The translations under genes were made by a program, and so were the position numbers. Source: Trichomonas vaginalis G3 (Eukaryota; Parabasalia; Trichomonadida; Trichomonadidae). Taken from it: a stretch of DNA of 64,000 bases. Shown piece after piece: positions 40,858 to 50,571 of this stretch (positions within the stretch are counted from its first letter, which is position 1; every line of letters begins with the position of its first letter). Under the pieces are notes generated by a model that was not told the DNA's origin, ran no database searches, and saw nothing but the letters and a program-made list of their open reading frames with translations. The stretch is taken from the NCBI RefSeq assembly GCF_026262505.1, contig NC_067204.1, positions 4,373,797 through 4,437,796 on the forward strand. Reading direction: 5' to 3'.

Positions 40858-41395
40858 TTTTTTTGACGAAGTGCAAAAGTTCTCTTCGTCAAAAAAATAC
40901 AGTTATATCATGAAATTTGGTCATTTTTTTACGATTTTCATGAGTTTTAGGCGACCCCGGGAAAAGTCGGGGTCGCAATTTTTCACGATTTTCATGTGTT
41001 TTAGGCGACTACGGTTTTTTCCGTACTCGCAATTTTTTTACGATTTTCATGAGTTTTAGGCGACCCCGGGAAAAGTCGGGGTCGCAATTTTTCACGATTT
41101 TCATGAGTTTTAGGCGACCCGGGTTTTTCTCCCACTCGCAATTTTTCACGATTTTCATGAGTTTTTTTTACGATTTTCGAATGGAATCTCGTTCCTCGGT
41201 TTTCCGCGGGACGCAATTTTTCACGATTTTCATAGAGTTTTTTTACGATTTTCGTACGGAATCTCGACCCGCGGTTTTCCGCCGGTCGCAAACATATGAG
41301 GAAATTCATGAAATTTGGTCATTTTTTCATGATTTCATAGAGTTTTATGCAAGGCCGAAAAAAGTCGGGGTAGCAAACATATGAGGAAATTCATG
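40858..41395. repeat. Array of hairpins with conserved linkers
   Basis: At least six hairpins separated by a kept linker (CACGATTTTCATGAGTTTT-type): 40951-40976, 41005-41030, 41060-41085, 41114-41139, about 41190-41213, and 41265-41288. Stems differ in sequence yet remain complementary, for example GCGACCCCG/CGGGGTCGC and CGACCCGCGG/CCGCCGGTCG. A TTTGACGAA/TTCGTCAAA hairpin precedes the array. ORFs read through it are repeat by-products. Confidence 0.7.
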
Positions 41396-41433
41396 AAATT
41401 TGGTCATTTACTCAGCAAAAATATATTTTAGGT

Positions 41434-41524
41434 GGAACCAGGTCCCTCGGTCCCTCGGTCCCTCGGTCAACTAACATCTTTTTGAAAATGGTGACAACAT
41501 GACATTTTGACAACAGTCCAGGAA
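41434..41524 (-). repeat. Inverted copy of the 90-bp Maverick subterminal block
   Basis: Matches 27506-27594 and 54464-54553 in inverted orientation, including three GACCGAGG units. Confidence 0.7.
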
Positions 41525-41685
41525 ATATACTTCATCGTATATGTTTTTTCACGAAGTGTAAAAGTTCTCTTCGTCAAAAAAATACAGTTATATAATGAAA
41601 TTTGGTCATTTTACTCAGCAAAAATATATTTTAGGTGAAGAGGTGAGATCTCACCTGTTTTCTCACCTGTTTTCTCACCTGTTTT
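41525..41685. repeat. Non-coding with GGTGAGATCTCACC palindrome and short tandem repeat
   Basis: A TTCGTCAAA hairpin half, the palindrome GGTGAGATCTCACC near 41645, then TTTTCTCACCTG about three times. The palindrome recurs near 42717. Confidence 0.6.
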
Positions 41686-42540
41686 TCACAAGCGTTTTAC
41701 ATGAATTGTACGATGTATATTTGAAATCCTAAACAGTTTTGTAGCTTCTATTTCTTCTGTCAGTATGTCAAAAGTTTTCACAATGCCGAATGTTTCTTTA
41801 TATTTCTTCTTGACGTCAGATAGAAGGAAATCGTCAGCAGTTGGATAGTTTTTGTTCAGAAATGTCAACATGTCCATTTTATCTTCTGCTGGTTTCTCTG
41901 CTTCTTTCTTTAAATCTGCATAGTCGTTTCTCATACGTTCTATCTCTTTGACGGAGTAGTTATATTTCCTCATTGCTGCTTTACATTTTGAACATTGTGG
42001 GTTCATTTTAGCATTGTACATTGAAATAAAACCTGCAAGTATGACTAAGGCGTCAATGGTTTTCTTTAACTCAAAAGTTGCTGGTTTTATCTGTTCGTTC
42101 CATACTTTACCTCTTTTATCTTTATCTCTTATCTGCCATACACATTTTGCAACTAACGAAACAAAGTTGTCGTAGGTCTTAAATTCTTCAGATTTATATA
42201 TGTCAGAAACATTTTTATATAACATATCGCAATCTTTGTCCATGACTTTGTGGTTGCAATGAAATCCAAGAAACTCATAGTTTACCTTACGTATGAACTT
42301 CTTGGTTTCTACTGAGTCAGTTGCTTTGACTTCTATTTCATCGAATTCAGGAATAGTAAGCTTTTGTTGTTGTATTTCAGGAAGTTTAGGTAGATGGTCA
42401 ATAATATCCTGCATTTCATAAAGATATTCTTCATTTGTTTCATCTTTTGCACTACAGTCTAAAACTCCTTGGAGAAGTTCTTGCTTTATCTTCTGGATTT
42501 CTGTTTCGAAAGTATATGAAGAAGGAATGAAGCTTTTCAT
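41686..42540 (-). CDS. 284-aa cargo protein, unknown function
   Basis: C only. Mostly helical, with a CSKC pair at mid-length (PQCSKCKAAMRKYNYS) followed by a coiled coil, and a C-terminal 50-residue block that could be a winged helix. Its upstream DNA (TTTTTATTGTAAGAAC before the first ATG) matches that of the KilA-N gene at 43711, so it belongs to the same regulatory group. No family is recognised. Confidence 0.5.
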   Translation of the reverse strand: MKSFIPSSYTFETEIQKIKQELLQGVLDCSAKDETNEEYLYEMQDIIDHLPKLPEIQQQKLTIPEFDEIEVKATDSVETKKFIRKVNYEFLGFHCNHKVMDKDCDMLYKNVSDIYKSEEFKTYDNFVSLVAKCVWQIRDKDKRGKVWNEQIKPATFELKKTIDALVILAGFISMYNAKMNPQCSKCKAAMRKYNYSVKEIERMRNDYADLKKEAEKPAEDKMDMLTFLNKNYPTADDFLLSDVKKKYKETFGIVKTFDILTEEIEATKLFRISNIHRTIHVKRL

Positions 42541-43048
42541 CCTACTAACATTGAAGTTGGGTTCATGACTAACGAGTTTGGTGCTGTTGTTGCTAACATG
42601 TTCTTACAATAAAAATAAAAAAATATTTTTTTAAAAAAACTAACTTTTTTTATGTTTTTTGTGAAAGTGTCAAAATTCATGAAAATTCAACGGGTGAGAA
42701 AAGAGGTGAAAAAAGAGGTGAGATCTCACCACTTCACCTAAAATATATTTTTGCCGAAAAAAATGAGTTTTGGTTGAAAAATACGGTGGAGCCAAAAGTG
42801 GCTCGACCTCAAAACAAGCATTTCGTGAAGAATATACCAACCGCCGGAATTCCGGCGGTTGCTTTTTATACAAAACATTGACGAAGAAGTCTACTTCCTG
42901 GACTGTTGTCAAAATGTCATGTTGTCACACTTTTTCAGAGAAGTTCGTTTAACCGAGGGACCGAGGGACCGAGGGACCTGGTGACACCTAAAAACCATCT
43001 AACCTAAAATATATTTTTGCCGAATTCAATAAAAATAAAATGGTTCAT
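42541..43048. repeat. Non-coding island DNA: palindrome and subterminal-block copy
   Basis: Contains the GGTGAGATCTCACC palindrome (about 42717), the 22-bp perfect palindrome at 42839-42860 with a KilA-N-like fragment around it, and a direct copy of the 90-bp subterminal block at 42894-42982. Confidence 0.65.
42839..42860. repeat. 22-bp perfect palindrome, copy 1
   Basis: Centre CCGCCGGAATTCCGGCGG, flanked by AA and TT; about 60 bp around it are shared with copies at 43480-43501 and 43842-43863. Confidence 0.8.
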
Positions 43049-43711
43049 TTACTCACAATATTTTTGTACAAAAGGACCCCAACCTTTTAACCTCTCTTCT
43101 GCAGCTTCTAATGAAACTTTAGCGAGTTCATATTCTCTAAATTCTCTCTTTAAATCTTCTTGTTCCCATTGGTCTAGTTCGTATGGAGAGTCTCTATAAC
43201 CAGAACATATCTCACGTTCATGTTCTATTTGTTTTTCATGCATTTTTCTAACTTCTTCTTCGAACAAAGGTTTAGCATTCTCTGCTGTATCTTCAAGTTC
43301 TTCTTCATCTAATTTCTCATGAACTTTCTTGTCTATGGAGTCCATAATTTTTTCCAACTGCTATGCAATATTTTGGAGAAGCCCACATTGCTATATAGTT
43401 TACAAGTCTTGGGTCTACATACGTTCCTCTAACCTGTTTGATTTCATCGGAATTCCTGCATGAATTTTATATAAAAAGCAACCGCCGGAATTCCGGCGGT
43501 TGGTATATTCTTCACAAAATGCCTTATAGTACTCTTCCCAGGACTTATTTTCCAACAACTTTCTAAAGTCTTTCCTAAACTGCTGACACATATTTGTTAC
43601 ATTTATATAACCATCCTTGTCTCTACGTAAGACTTCAATACCGTTGTAAGTGCCTTTTGTGAATGTTTCGCCATTAGATTTGTTCGTGAACGTTTTTGCT
43701 TCGACTGTCAT
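43049..43711 (-). pseudogene. KilA-N protein with coiled-coil C-terminus (broken)
   Basis: The best KilA-N domain in the window: GIEVLRRDKDGYINVTNMC, then FRKLLENKSWEEYYKAF. Further along are the domain's later part (VDPRLVNYIAMWASP) and an acidic coiled coil. Phage and virus KilA-N proteins bind DNA as regulators. The palindrome copy at 43480-43501 lies within this region. Broken. Confidence 0.75.
43480..43501. repeat. 22-bp perfect palindrome, copy 2 (inverted context)
   Basis: Same palindrome as 42839-42860; its flanks run in the opposite orientation to those of copies 1 and 3. Confidence 0.8.
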
Positions 43712-44014
43712 ACTGTTCTTACAATAAAAATAAAAAATATTTTTTTGGGTGGCTTAACCGTCGGACATTCGTTTGTGGCTTAACCGTCGGACATTCGTTT
43801 GTGGCTTAACCTCAAAACAAGCATTTTGTGAAGAATATACCAACCGCCGGAATTCCGGCGGTTGCTTTTTTATACAAAATTCAACGGGTGAAAGAATACG
43901 ATGAAATCTATTTCCTGTGTTGTTGTCAAAATGTCATGTTGTCACACTTTTTCAGAGAAGTTAAAATGACCGAGGGACCGAGGGACCTGGTGACCTGGTG
44001 AGATCTAAAATATA
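43712..44014. repeat. Non-coding: 26-bp tandem repeat, palindrome copy 3, subterminal-block copy
   Basis: 43748-43810 has GTGGCTTAACCGTCGGACAT-type units about 2.5 times. Palindrome copy 3 is at 43842-43863. A direct copy of the 90-bp subterminal block is at 43911-43999, immediately left of the mariner. Confidence 0.7.
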
Positions 44015-45312
44015 GGGTGTCCAAAGGTGCGTTTAGCACAGCGCTCTATATGAGACTATTAAAGGAGATATATGCTGATTATAAATATATAATAAAAAAT
44101 ATGAATATATGTATATGATGAGTATGTTGTATTTTGGCGCCATGCCGGGATATAAAATGAATTTTGAGACAAGAGGCGGTTTCGCGGGAAATTTTGGCGG
44201 GATTTTTTTCATTTTTTTAATGAATCATAAAGAAAACATCCTCGCTCTTGCACAAAAATGCAAAGACTGTAAAAAAATCTACGAGACATTGGTAAAATGC
44301 TTCGGTATGGATGCTCCTAGTTATTCCACTGTAACGTATCATGTTAGGATGTATCACTTCATGAACAAAAAGGCGCCCATCATAAAAATTGACAAAAAAT
44401 CGCCGGATCAAAGAAAAATCAAAGCAATTCTTCAAGCGCTAGATGAAGACTCAAGAGCATCACTCAGAAGGATAGAGGAGATGACAAAGATACCACGTAC
44501 AACAGTCAGTTATTCTCTGCACAATTATTTGAACTACAAACTAGCGTATACACGTTGGGTTCCGCACAACCTTAATTCAGTTCAAAAAAAATCTAGAGTC
44601 CAATCTTCGAAAGAGCTCCTCTCTATATTGGGTGCGTATCAATCCAAGAAGTTTCGCTTTTTAGTAACAGGGACGAGTCTTGGTTTCAATATGCAACAGA
44701 AGCCAAAATCATGTGGATCCCGAAGGATGAAAATCCGCAAACATTCCCGAAGAAAAAAATTGACACACCAATGATGATGTTGTCGGTTTTTTGGGGCGTG
44801 AATGGCATCATCGCAATTGATATTCTTCAAAACCTAATACGATGAATGCTCAGTATCTAATTGACAATGTTCTTACTCAAATTATCAATTCTGATGAGTT
44901 TGAGAAATCCAAACAACAAAAACAAAAGTTTGCAATTCATTTTGATAATTCAAGAGTTCACAAAAGTCATAAGGTAATGAATTACTTGGTGGAAAACAAT
45001 GTCAAAGTTGTTCCAAACCCAATTTATTCACCTGATATTGCACCCTCTGACTTTTATTTTATTCGGCACGCTAAAAAGAGAGCTGAAGGACGCGAATTCG
45101 CGAGTCCAGATGATCTTGAAAATTTTGTAAGAGAGCAATTTGAGCAATTTTCTCATGATGATTTAAAGCGTGTCTTTGAAGCCTGGATCGATCGCTGCGA
45201 ACGCGTGATTGAATCCAATGGTGATTATATTTAAATAAACTTTATATATATGTAACTTGTTTATTTCTATTCGCAGTATTCAGGTTTGTGCTAAACACAC
45301 CTTTGGACACCC
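44015..45312 (+). mobile_element. Mariner transposon, Tvmar1-like, broken
   Basis: About 1.3 kb flanked by TA. The inverted ends read GGGTGTCCAAAGGTGCGTTT and, at the right, the complement of the same with small differences. One broken transposase gene fills the middle. Tvmar1 is the known abundant mariner of T. vaginalis. It sits inside the cargo island of Maverick C and therefore arrived after that island was assembled. Confidence 0.88.
44220..45234 (+). pseudogene. Mariner transposase (DD34D), frameshifted
   Basis: N-terminal helix-turn-helix regions are visible (IYETLVKCFGMDAPSYSTV; SLRRIEEMTKIPRTTVS). The catalytic residues sit in GDESWF, HFDNSR and SPDIAPSDF; exactly 34 residues lie between the second and third Asp, as in mariners. 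The reading frame shifts twice: near 44670, just before the first catalytic motif, and near 44832, before MNAQYLIDNVL. Each looks like a one-base loss, so no functional enzyme is expected from this copy. Confidence 0.85.
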
Positions 45313-45333
45313 TATATATTTTTCAATACTTTT

Positions 45334-46181
45334 TCAGCACTTTTCCGTAGTTGTATATGAACGACAATTCGAGATAAAAGTCATAGTACAGTGGAATAAT
45401 ATGCTGCACACCGTTTGTTGTGAACCAAATTTGAAAGTCAGAGAAACTTTACTAGTGGTTCGTAGGAATTTAGAAGCAAAGTCATAAAAGTCCTTACCGA
45501 TACAAAGAAAACTGTTGTTGCTTGAACTGAAACTTGCATGACACATGACATTTTGAGGGTCAAACACGTTTCTATAAACTGTCAAATCTGTTGTGGGAGT
45601 ATAAATTTAAAAGGACCGTCAGGTGGTAATGGTTCGTTCTGGTTAGTAACCGAAGAGAATTGCGCCCAAGAACGTTTGTCTACTCCCCAATATAAAAACT
45701 CTGTATCTCTTGGAGGGTTAATTTCAATCTTTTGAAATGAAACGGTGGAGTTCATCTTGTCGTATTCTAGCTTCAGATAGTATGTTCCATTTAGTAAAGA
45801 GTCGTATTTTTCTTGAAATTCCCAGTAGTATTTGTTTATTTGAGTTTGAAAGTCATTTAGAGTTTTTTCAAGACTTTCGTCTGAACGAATTGTAAAGATT
45901 TTCATTTCGTCAAATTTTTCTATTAGACCATCAGAGCCTTTATACTGACCATGAAAATATACTGCAAACATGAATGCGTTAGTTCTATTTGAAAACAAAA
46001 CTCTTCTAAATCCTATTGCCTTTGCATCTGAAGGACTTTGAAGCCAACGGATTGGATAGTCAAACCTGTAAGCTCCGGATGAAATTTCTTCATCTGATAT
46101 AGTCCTACCAGCGTTTGTAAAGATATAGTCTAACGGTTTTGTATCTGCTACTTTTGTTCTTTGTTTTTCAACCTGAAGCAT
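45334..46181 (-). pseudogene. Diverged paralogue of the 282-aa Maverick protein (broken)
   Basis: Begins MLQVEKQRTKVADTKPLD against MLSIEKENSRVATTKPLD in the core copy, and keeps RFDYPIRWLQSPS, KAIGFRR and HASFSSSNNSFLC. It is clearly older than the B/C split, since it differs at about half of its residues. Only C has it, in the island next to polymerase B. Broken. Confidence 0.7.
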
Positions 46182-46237
46182 TTTATATATGTAAAAATAT
46201 ACTGTTTTAAAAACGTTTTAAAATGGTATGCAATGTT

Positions 46238-48391
46238 TTATTTCATGCAATGTTTTATTTCTGTGCCGTCTTCAAGTATACCCCAATACTTACGCTTGGA
46301 GAGGACATGAACTTCGGAAAATACCTTGTCTAGCTTAAAACAGCCCATTTTCTCACCGACTAAACCCATTTCAATGAGTTTGTTGTATCCTTCTTCGTTC
46401 GTCATGAGTGCATCGATGTTCTCATAGTATACCTTCACTTTCGATTTAACCTCTGAGAAAAATTTGTTGTAGTTGTCGAGGACTGCTTTTGCGAACTGAG
46501 GATAGGACCAATGTTCGACAATAGGTTTTACTGTGGTTACTAAGCCATTTTGACCTTCGGTGAACTCGTACTTCAAAACAAAAGGGAAGAACCTTTCAAC
46601 AAAGTTGTCGACCTTCTCATAGTGTTTACTCTTCATCTTTTGAGGTTTCTTAATGGAATACCCCCAAGTCGAGTTCATAAGCAATTTGAGTGTCATTGCA
46701 AGTTTGGGGTTTGAAGCTTTCCTAATATCATAGAGTTGTTGTATGACCTTTCCAACTGTATAGTTCCTTCCCGGGAACTCACCGTTTTCGTTTGGAATTC
46801 CAGTCGGGATATATTGGACAAACCTCATGTACGCAGCGTTAAGGTCGACATAGTATATCTTTTCATATGAGTCGAACTTATCGCATCCAATCGGCCCGGT
46901 TCGTGGAAATTCAAGTGAGTCTCTTATCTTCTGAGAAACCTCGCCTGTTATCTCATAAACATCGTCGAAGCAACCTGTTTCATATAAAACCTTCTGACCT
47001 AACTCAGAAGCTCTCCAATACAATTTGACGTCAATTGGATGTCTCAATGGAAGTTTGTTTATAGCATCTTGAAGTTCTTGCAACCTCATTGGAAGTTCTT
47101 CTGGTTCAGGTTGGTATCCGAACAAACCAACTCCTTTTGGAGCTGTGTACTTCTTTTGTGCTATAACTTTGTCTGGAACAACTTTTGGTCTCACTAACAA
47201 TGAAAAGTTTGTTTCGTCTTTTGGTACAAAAGTTTCTGTCAGCTTGTCATCTGGAATTGGTTCCAACAAGCCTTTCTCGAAAAGAATGTTAACAGCTCTG
47301 ACAATGTTGCACTTACCTTTTCCGAACAATGGGTTTGTAAGACTTTCGTTCAACATGAAGTGGTTGTGGACAAGTACAATCTTCAACCATGGCAATTTGA
47401 AGTCAACAACATAGTCGTCATGTGAAGAACCTTTCTCAGTCGGAATGTTGACTCGGATATTCACATTTGCCAACGGTGCAATTTTTGACAATTGACCTCT
47501 GAGAATGTACCTTGTTTTCACACATGACTCAAGATACTTCATTTTCTCATCTGTAACAAGACCAGAGTTCCTGAGACATGTAAGAATACAAGGTTCATTG
47601 ACAATTGTTTCAATTGAATTGTAAATTCCATACCTTGTCAAGTCAATGTCAGACTTATTTCTGAACGGGAAGTATCCAGCATGTTGTCTGACTGCTTGAG
47701 GGTTAGGTTGATACCATTCGAACTTCACACTTGCAATTCCTTCAATTGCATTCAAAATGTCTGAGTCGGAATCAACCATTTGTTCTCTCTTTGTAGTCTT
47801 GAAAGCGTCAAGAAGTTGTGCGGCTGTTGTGACATTGCCATGGGCATAGTAAATATGACCATCCAAATCTGTTACGGTTAGTCTGAGATTGTATCCTTTC
47901 TTATTTCCGTCTTGTATGGCAGCAAGTACACCCATGAAGCCTTCTTTGTTCTTTCCTTCGTCAAAGTTTACTGTAAAGGTTCGACCAGATGTAATTTGAC
48001 TTCTAACTTCACGATACTTTTCATATGCATATCTTGTTCTTTCCATGGGAGCATGTGCGTCTTCACCTTTTCCTTTTTTCCTCCTCAAAGGATGCAATTG
48101 TTCGTCATGTTTCCAGTAGAATCTGGCAAAGCCGTCGTGTCCTTCAACTTGAGGCTCACTAACATTGAAAGGCATGTCCATAAGACGTTCTTCTTCTAAC
48201 CTCTCTAGTCTGTTTGGATAATTTGCGCGTGCTGTTTCTAAGTCCATTTCATAGCGAAGACCAGACAGTTTGTCATAGACTTTTATGGGTCTTCCCTTCC
48301 TATATTTAAACTTCTTTGAAACTCTCCAACCATATCTTTCTAACTCTGCTTTTATTCTAGCAGACCTTCTATCCATTCTATACGGGGGCAT
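46238..48391 (-). CDS. polB: DNA polymerase B, Polinton type (copy C)
   Basis: 717 aa, whole. The palm motifs are visible: motif A YYVDLNAAYMRF at about 520, motif B KLLMNSTWGYS at about 580, and a motif C-like YYENIDALM at about 660. The N-terminal 100 residues are basic and the following 400 residues have no motif that I recognise. Family-B polymerases of Polintons replicate the element, probably by protein priming. It starts right module transcription to the left, toward the island. Confidence 0.8.
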   Translation of the reverse strand: MPPYRMDRRSARIKAELERYGWRVSKKFKYRKGRPIKVYDKLSGLRYEMDLETARANYPNRLERLEEERLMDMPFNVSEPQVEGHDGFARFYWKHDEQLHPLRRKKGKGEDAHAPMERTRYAYEKYREVRSQITSGRTFTVNFDEGKNKEGFMGVLAAIQDGNKKGYNLRLTVTDLDGHIYYAHGNVTTAAQLLDAFKTTKREQMVDSDSDILNAIEGIASVKFEWYQPNPQAVRQHAGYFPFRNKSDIDLTRYGIYNSIETIVNEPCILTCLRNSGLVTDEKMKYLESCVKTRYILRGQLSKIAPLANVNIRVNIPTEKGSSHDDYVVDFKLPWLKIVLVHNHFMLNESLTNPLFGKGKCNIVRAVNILFEKGLLEPIPDDKLTETFVPKDETNFSLLVRPKVVPDKVIAQKKYTAPKGVGLFGYQPEPEELPMRLQELQDAINKLPLRHPIDVKLYWRASELGQKVLYETGCFDDVYEITGEVSQKIRDSLEFPRTGPIGCDKFDSYEKIYYVDLNAAYMRFVQYIPTGIPNENGEFPGRNYTVGKVIQQLYDIRKASNPKLAMTLKLLMNSTWGYSIKKPQKMKSKHYEKVDNFVERFFPFVLKYEFTEGQNGLVTTVKPIVEHWSYPQFAKAVLDNYNKFFSEVKSKVKVYYENIDALMTNEEGYNKLIEMGLVGEKMGCFKLDKVFSEVHVLSKRKYWGILEDGTEIKHCMK

Positions 48392-48421
48392 TTTTATAAA
48401 AATAAAAAAAATGTTTTTTCT

Positions 48422-49006
48422 TTACTTTACATAACCACCGGCTGCCATAAGTCTTTGACGCCAACCCATACCAGCTAATGAAGGTTGACTTGGTTTAGTT
48501 TGAAAACTAACCTTTGGTTTTGGTTTTTCTTCAGTTTTTGGTTTTTCTTCTTCTATTGGTTTTTCGTCACTTTTCGGTTCCTCTGACTTTACTTCACTTG
48601 CTGGAACAGTTGTGTCGTCAACATCTTCATAAATGTCATATGCCATTTGTTTCTGTTTTCCTTTCAACTTTTTGTGTTTGTTGTAAAGTTTAGAATATTT
48701 CGACTCTAAGTCAATGAGATGTTCTATAATGAACTGTTGGTCAGTGAAGTAAACTTTTCCATCTGTTGTCTCGAAAGCTCCTTCAGACTTCAATATTTTA
48801 TTTGTGAGAGTCTGTTTCTTTTTTGAGATACTAGCCGTTCCATTTCTATGAAAAGTGACTTTATAGTTAGGGTTTGTATTTCCAGACCTGGCACTTTCTA
48901 TTATTGAATTTTTATCTTCATCTGTAAGTTCTTTGACAGGTTTTGACAATGGTTCTGAACTTTTTGTTTGTGGTGTCAAATCTACCGTTTCAACTTCTTC
49001 GGTCAT
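48422..49006 (-). CDS. 194-aa Glu/Lys/Pro-rich protein, unknown function (copy C)
   Basis: Whole, near-identical to 21631-22215. Confidence 0.6.
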   Translation of the reverse strand: MTEEVETVDLTPQTKSSEPLSKPVKELTDEDKNSIIESARSGNTNPNYKVTFHRNGTASISKKKQTLTNKILKSEGAFETTDGKVYFTDQQFIIEHLIDLESKYSKLYNKHKKLKGKQKQMAYDIYEDVDDTTVPASEVKSEEPKSDEKPIEEEKPKTEEKPKPKVSFQTKPSQPSLAGMGWRQRLMAAGGYVK

Positions 49007-49025
49007 TTCATCTCAGTAAAAAATT

Positions 49026-49181
49026 TTAGTTTGGTTTGTTTTCAACTGGTTGTTGAGGTTTTTTAAGTCGGTCTAAAACTTCCTGAGGTATAGGAAGAAC
49101 TTGACAAACACGTGGTTGTGTAACTGCTGGAAGCCGACAAATCCATCTTGAGCCCATTTGTCTCAATGCTGTATTGTTCAT
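49026..49181 (-). CDS. 51-aa small protein, unknown function (copy C)
   Basis: Begins MNNTALRQMGSRWICRLP and ends Pro/Gln/Asn-rich. The start region ACTGAGATGAAATG is the same as that of the 194-aa gene next to it, which supports it being expressed. Confidence 0.5.
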   Translation of the reverse strand: MNNTALRQMGSRWICRLPAVTQPRVCQVLPIPQEVLDRLKKPQQPVENKPN

Positions 49182-49200
49182 TTCATCTCAGTAAAAAATT

Positions 49201-49602
49201 TTACATTCCCCACGTTTGAGGTGGTTGCGGTTGGTTGTTGTTTACCCACTGTTGTGCATGGTTATATCCTCTGTTAAAGAATCTTTCACCTTGGTCCATG
49301 TAGTGTCCTGCTTGGTTATAGTAGTCATTTGCTTTGTTATAGTAGTTTCCTGCTTGTCTTCCTACATTGTCCATCCATCCTTGAACTTTTCCTCTTGTTT
49401 CAGGATTTGGAATAAGATTTGCTGCATCTCGTGCTACCTCCCAACCTTTCTGTACGGTTTGTATAATAGGTTGCGCTTTCTCTTTCAGTATACCTAATGT
49501 ACTCAAAATCTTCCTTCCAATTCCAAATGCACCTCTGGCTATTGTTCCCACTGCGGGTAAAAATCTAGATGCAACTCCTGCTAACGCGCCAAATAAACCC
49601 AT
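49201..49602 (-). CDS. 133-aa Gly-rich amphipathic protein (copy C)
   Basis: Whole, the same protein as 22409-22810; 16-nt divergent promoter at 49603-49618. Confidence 0.55.
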   Translation of the reverse strand: MGLFGALAGVASRFLPAVGTIARGAFGIGRKILSTLGILKEKAQPIIQTVQKGWEVARDAANLIPNPETRGKVQGWMDNVGRQAGNYYNKANDYYNQAGHYMDQGERFFNRGYNHAQQWVNNNQPQPPQTWGM

Positions 49603-49618
49603 TTCTTATAGGATAAAA

Positions 49619-50571
49619 ATGACGAATCCAATACAAAGGACGTATGTTTCTAAAGCAACAAAGAAAGCACTCATGGTAAAAATCTTTAGTTCAACACCAA
49701 ATGCTTGGTTTATGATATCATGGAAAACATTCGAGGTATAGAGAATGGACCACCATACTGGTTTATATTTGTTGGTCAAAACACAAGATACTGTGAAGCC
49801 ATACCATTATGGTCCAAAAATATTTTAGATGTGAAACTGCTTTGACAATATTCGTTGACAAATACCATCCAACAAAACTGACATCTGACTGTGAAAGTTC
49901 TTTCAAATCAGACGATATTAAAAACTATCTGCGTTCAAAAAATGTAAACAATATTTCATTGTCGACCAAAACCATTCTGCTCTTGGTGTCATTGACAGTT
50001 GTATAAAAATCTTAAGAGACTTAAATCAACCACAAGGTGGTGAGGTAGATGAAATGTCATATGACGACAAGTATAGACATTTCTCCATGGCAAAGATGAG
50101 ACAAGTTTTAAATATTTACAATAGCCGTAAACAAAAAGGTTTGGGAAACCACTCCCCCGAAGAAATGAAAAACAACCCCGACTTAGAGAAAGACTATATA
50201 TTTAATAGTTTAGTCAAAAGAGACAAACAAGAAAGAATGCCAGGCTTCAAACTTAAGAAAGGTGACAAAGTAAAAATAGAAATACCTAAACGCGACCCAT
50301 ATGAAAATACTATTGACTATGACAACAATGGGAACTCGACAGGTACTCGCATTCGTGTTCGTAAAAATAGAAGAAAGTATACAAGAGAATATTATGAAGT
50401 TTTAGGCAAACATGGCAAAATGTACAGACTGCAAGCAGAAGATAAAACTACTATTGTCAGACCTCGTTTCAAACTTGTTAAGGTTCAAGGTGGTATACTT
50501 TCAAAGACAGTTCCTAACAAATATAAGACAACTCCTGACGATATGCTAAAGAAGTTGAAAATGACGACTAA
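49619..50571 (+). pseudogene. Retroviral-type integrase (copy C, broken)
   Basis: Counterpart of 22827-23786 with several breaks; the C-terminal half is well kept. Confidence 0.8.

Noticed and set aside
41001-41384. Repetitive open frames (KTHENREKLRP) through the hairpin array
   Set aside because: They follow the linker repeat on both strands; hairpin complementarity explains the sequence better than coding.
40858-41395. Resemblance to a CRISPR array (kept linker, variable inserts)
   Set aside because: The variable parts are self-complementary hairpins, units vary in length, no cas genes are present, and the host is a eukaryote.
42839-42880. Hairpin followed by T-run looking like a bacterial intrinsic terminator
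   Set aside because: The genome is eukaryotic and one copy lies in the opposite orientation within a KilA-N region; it is listed as a repeat instead.
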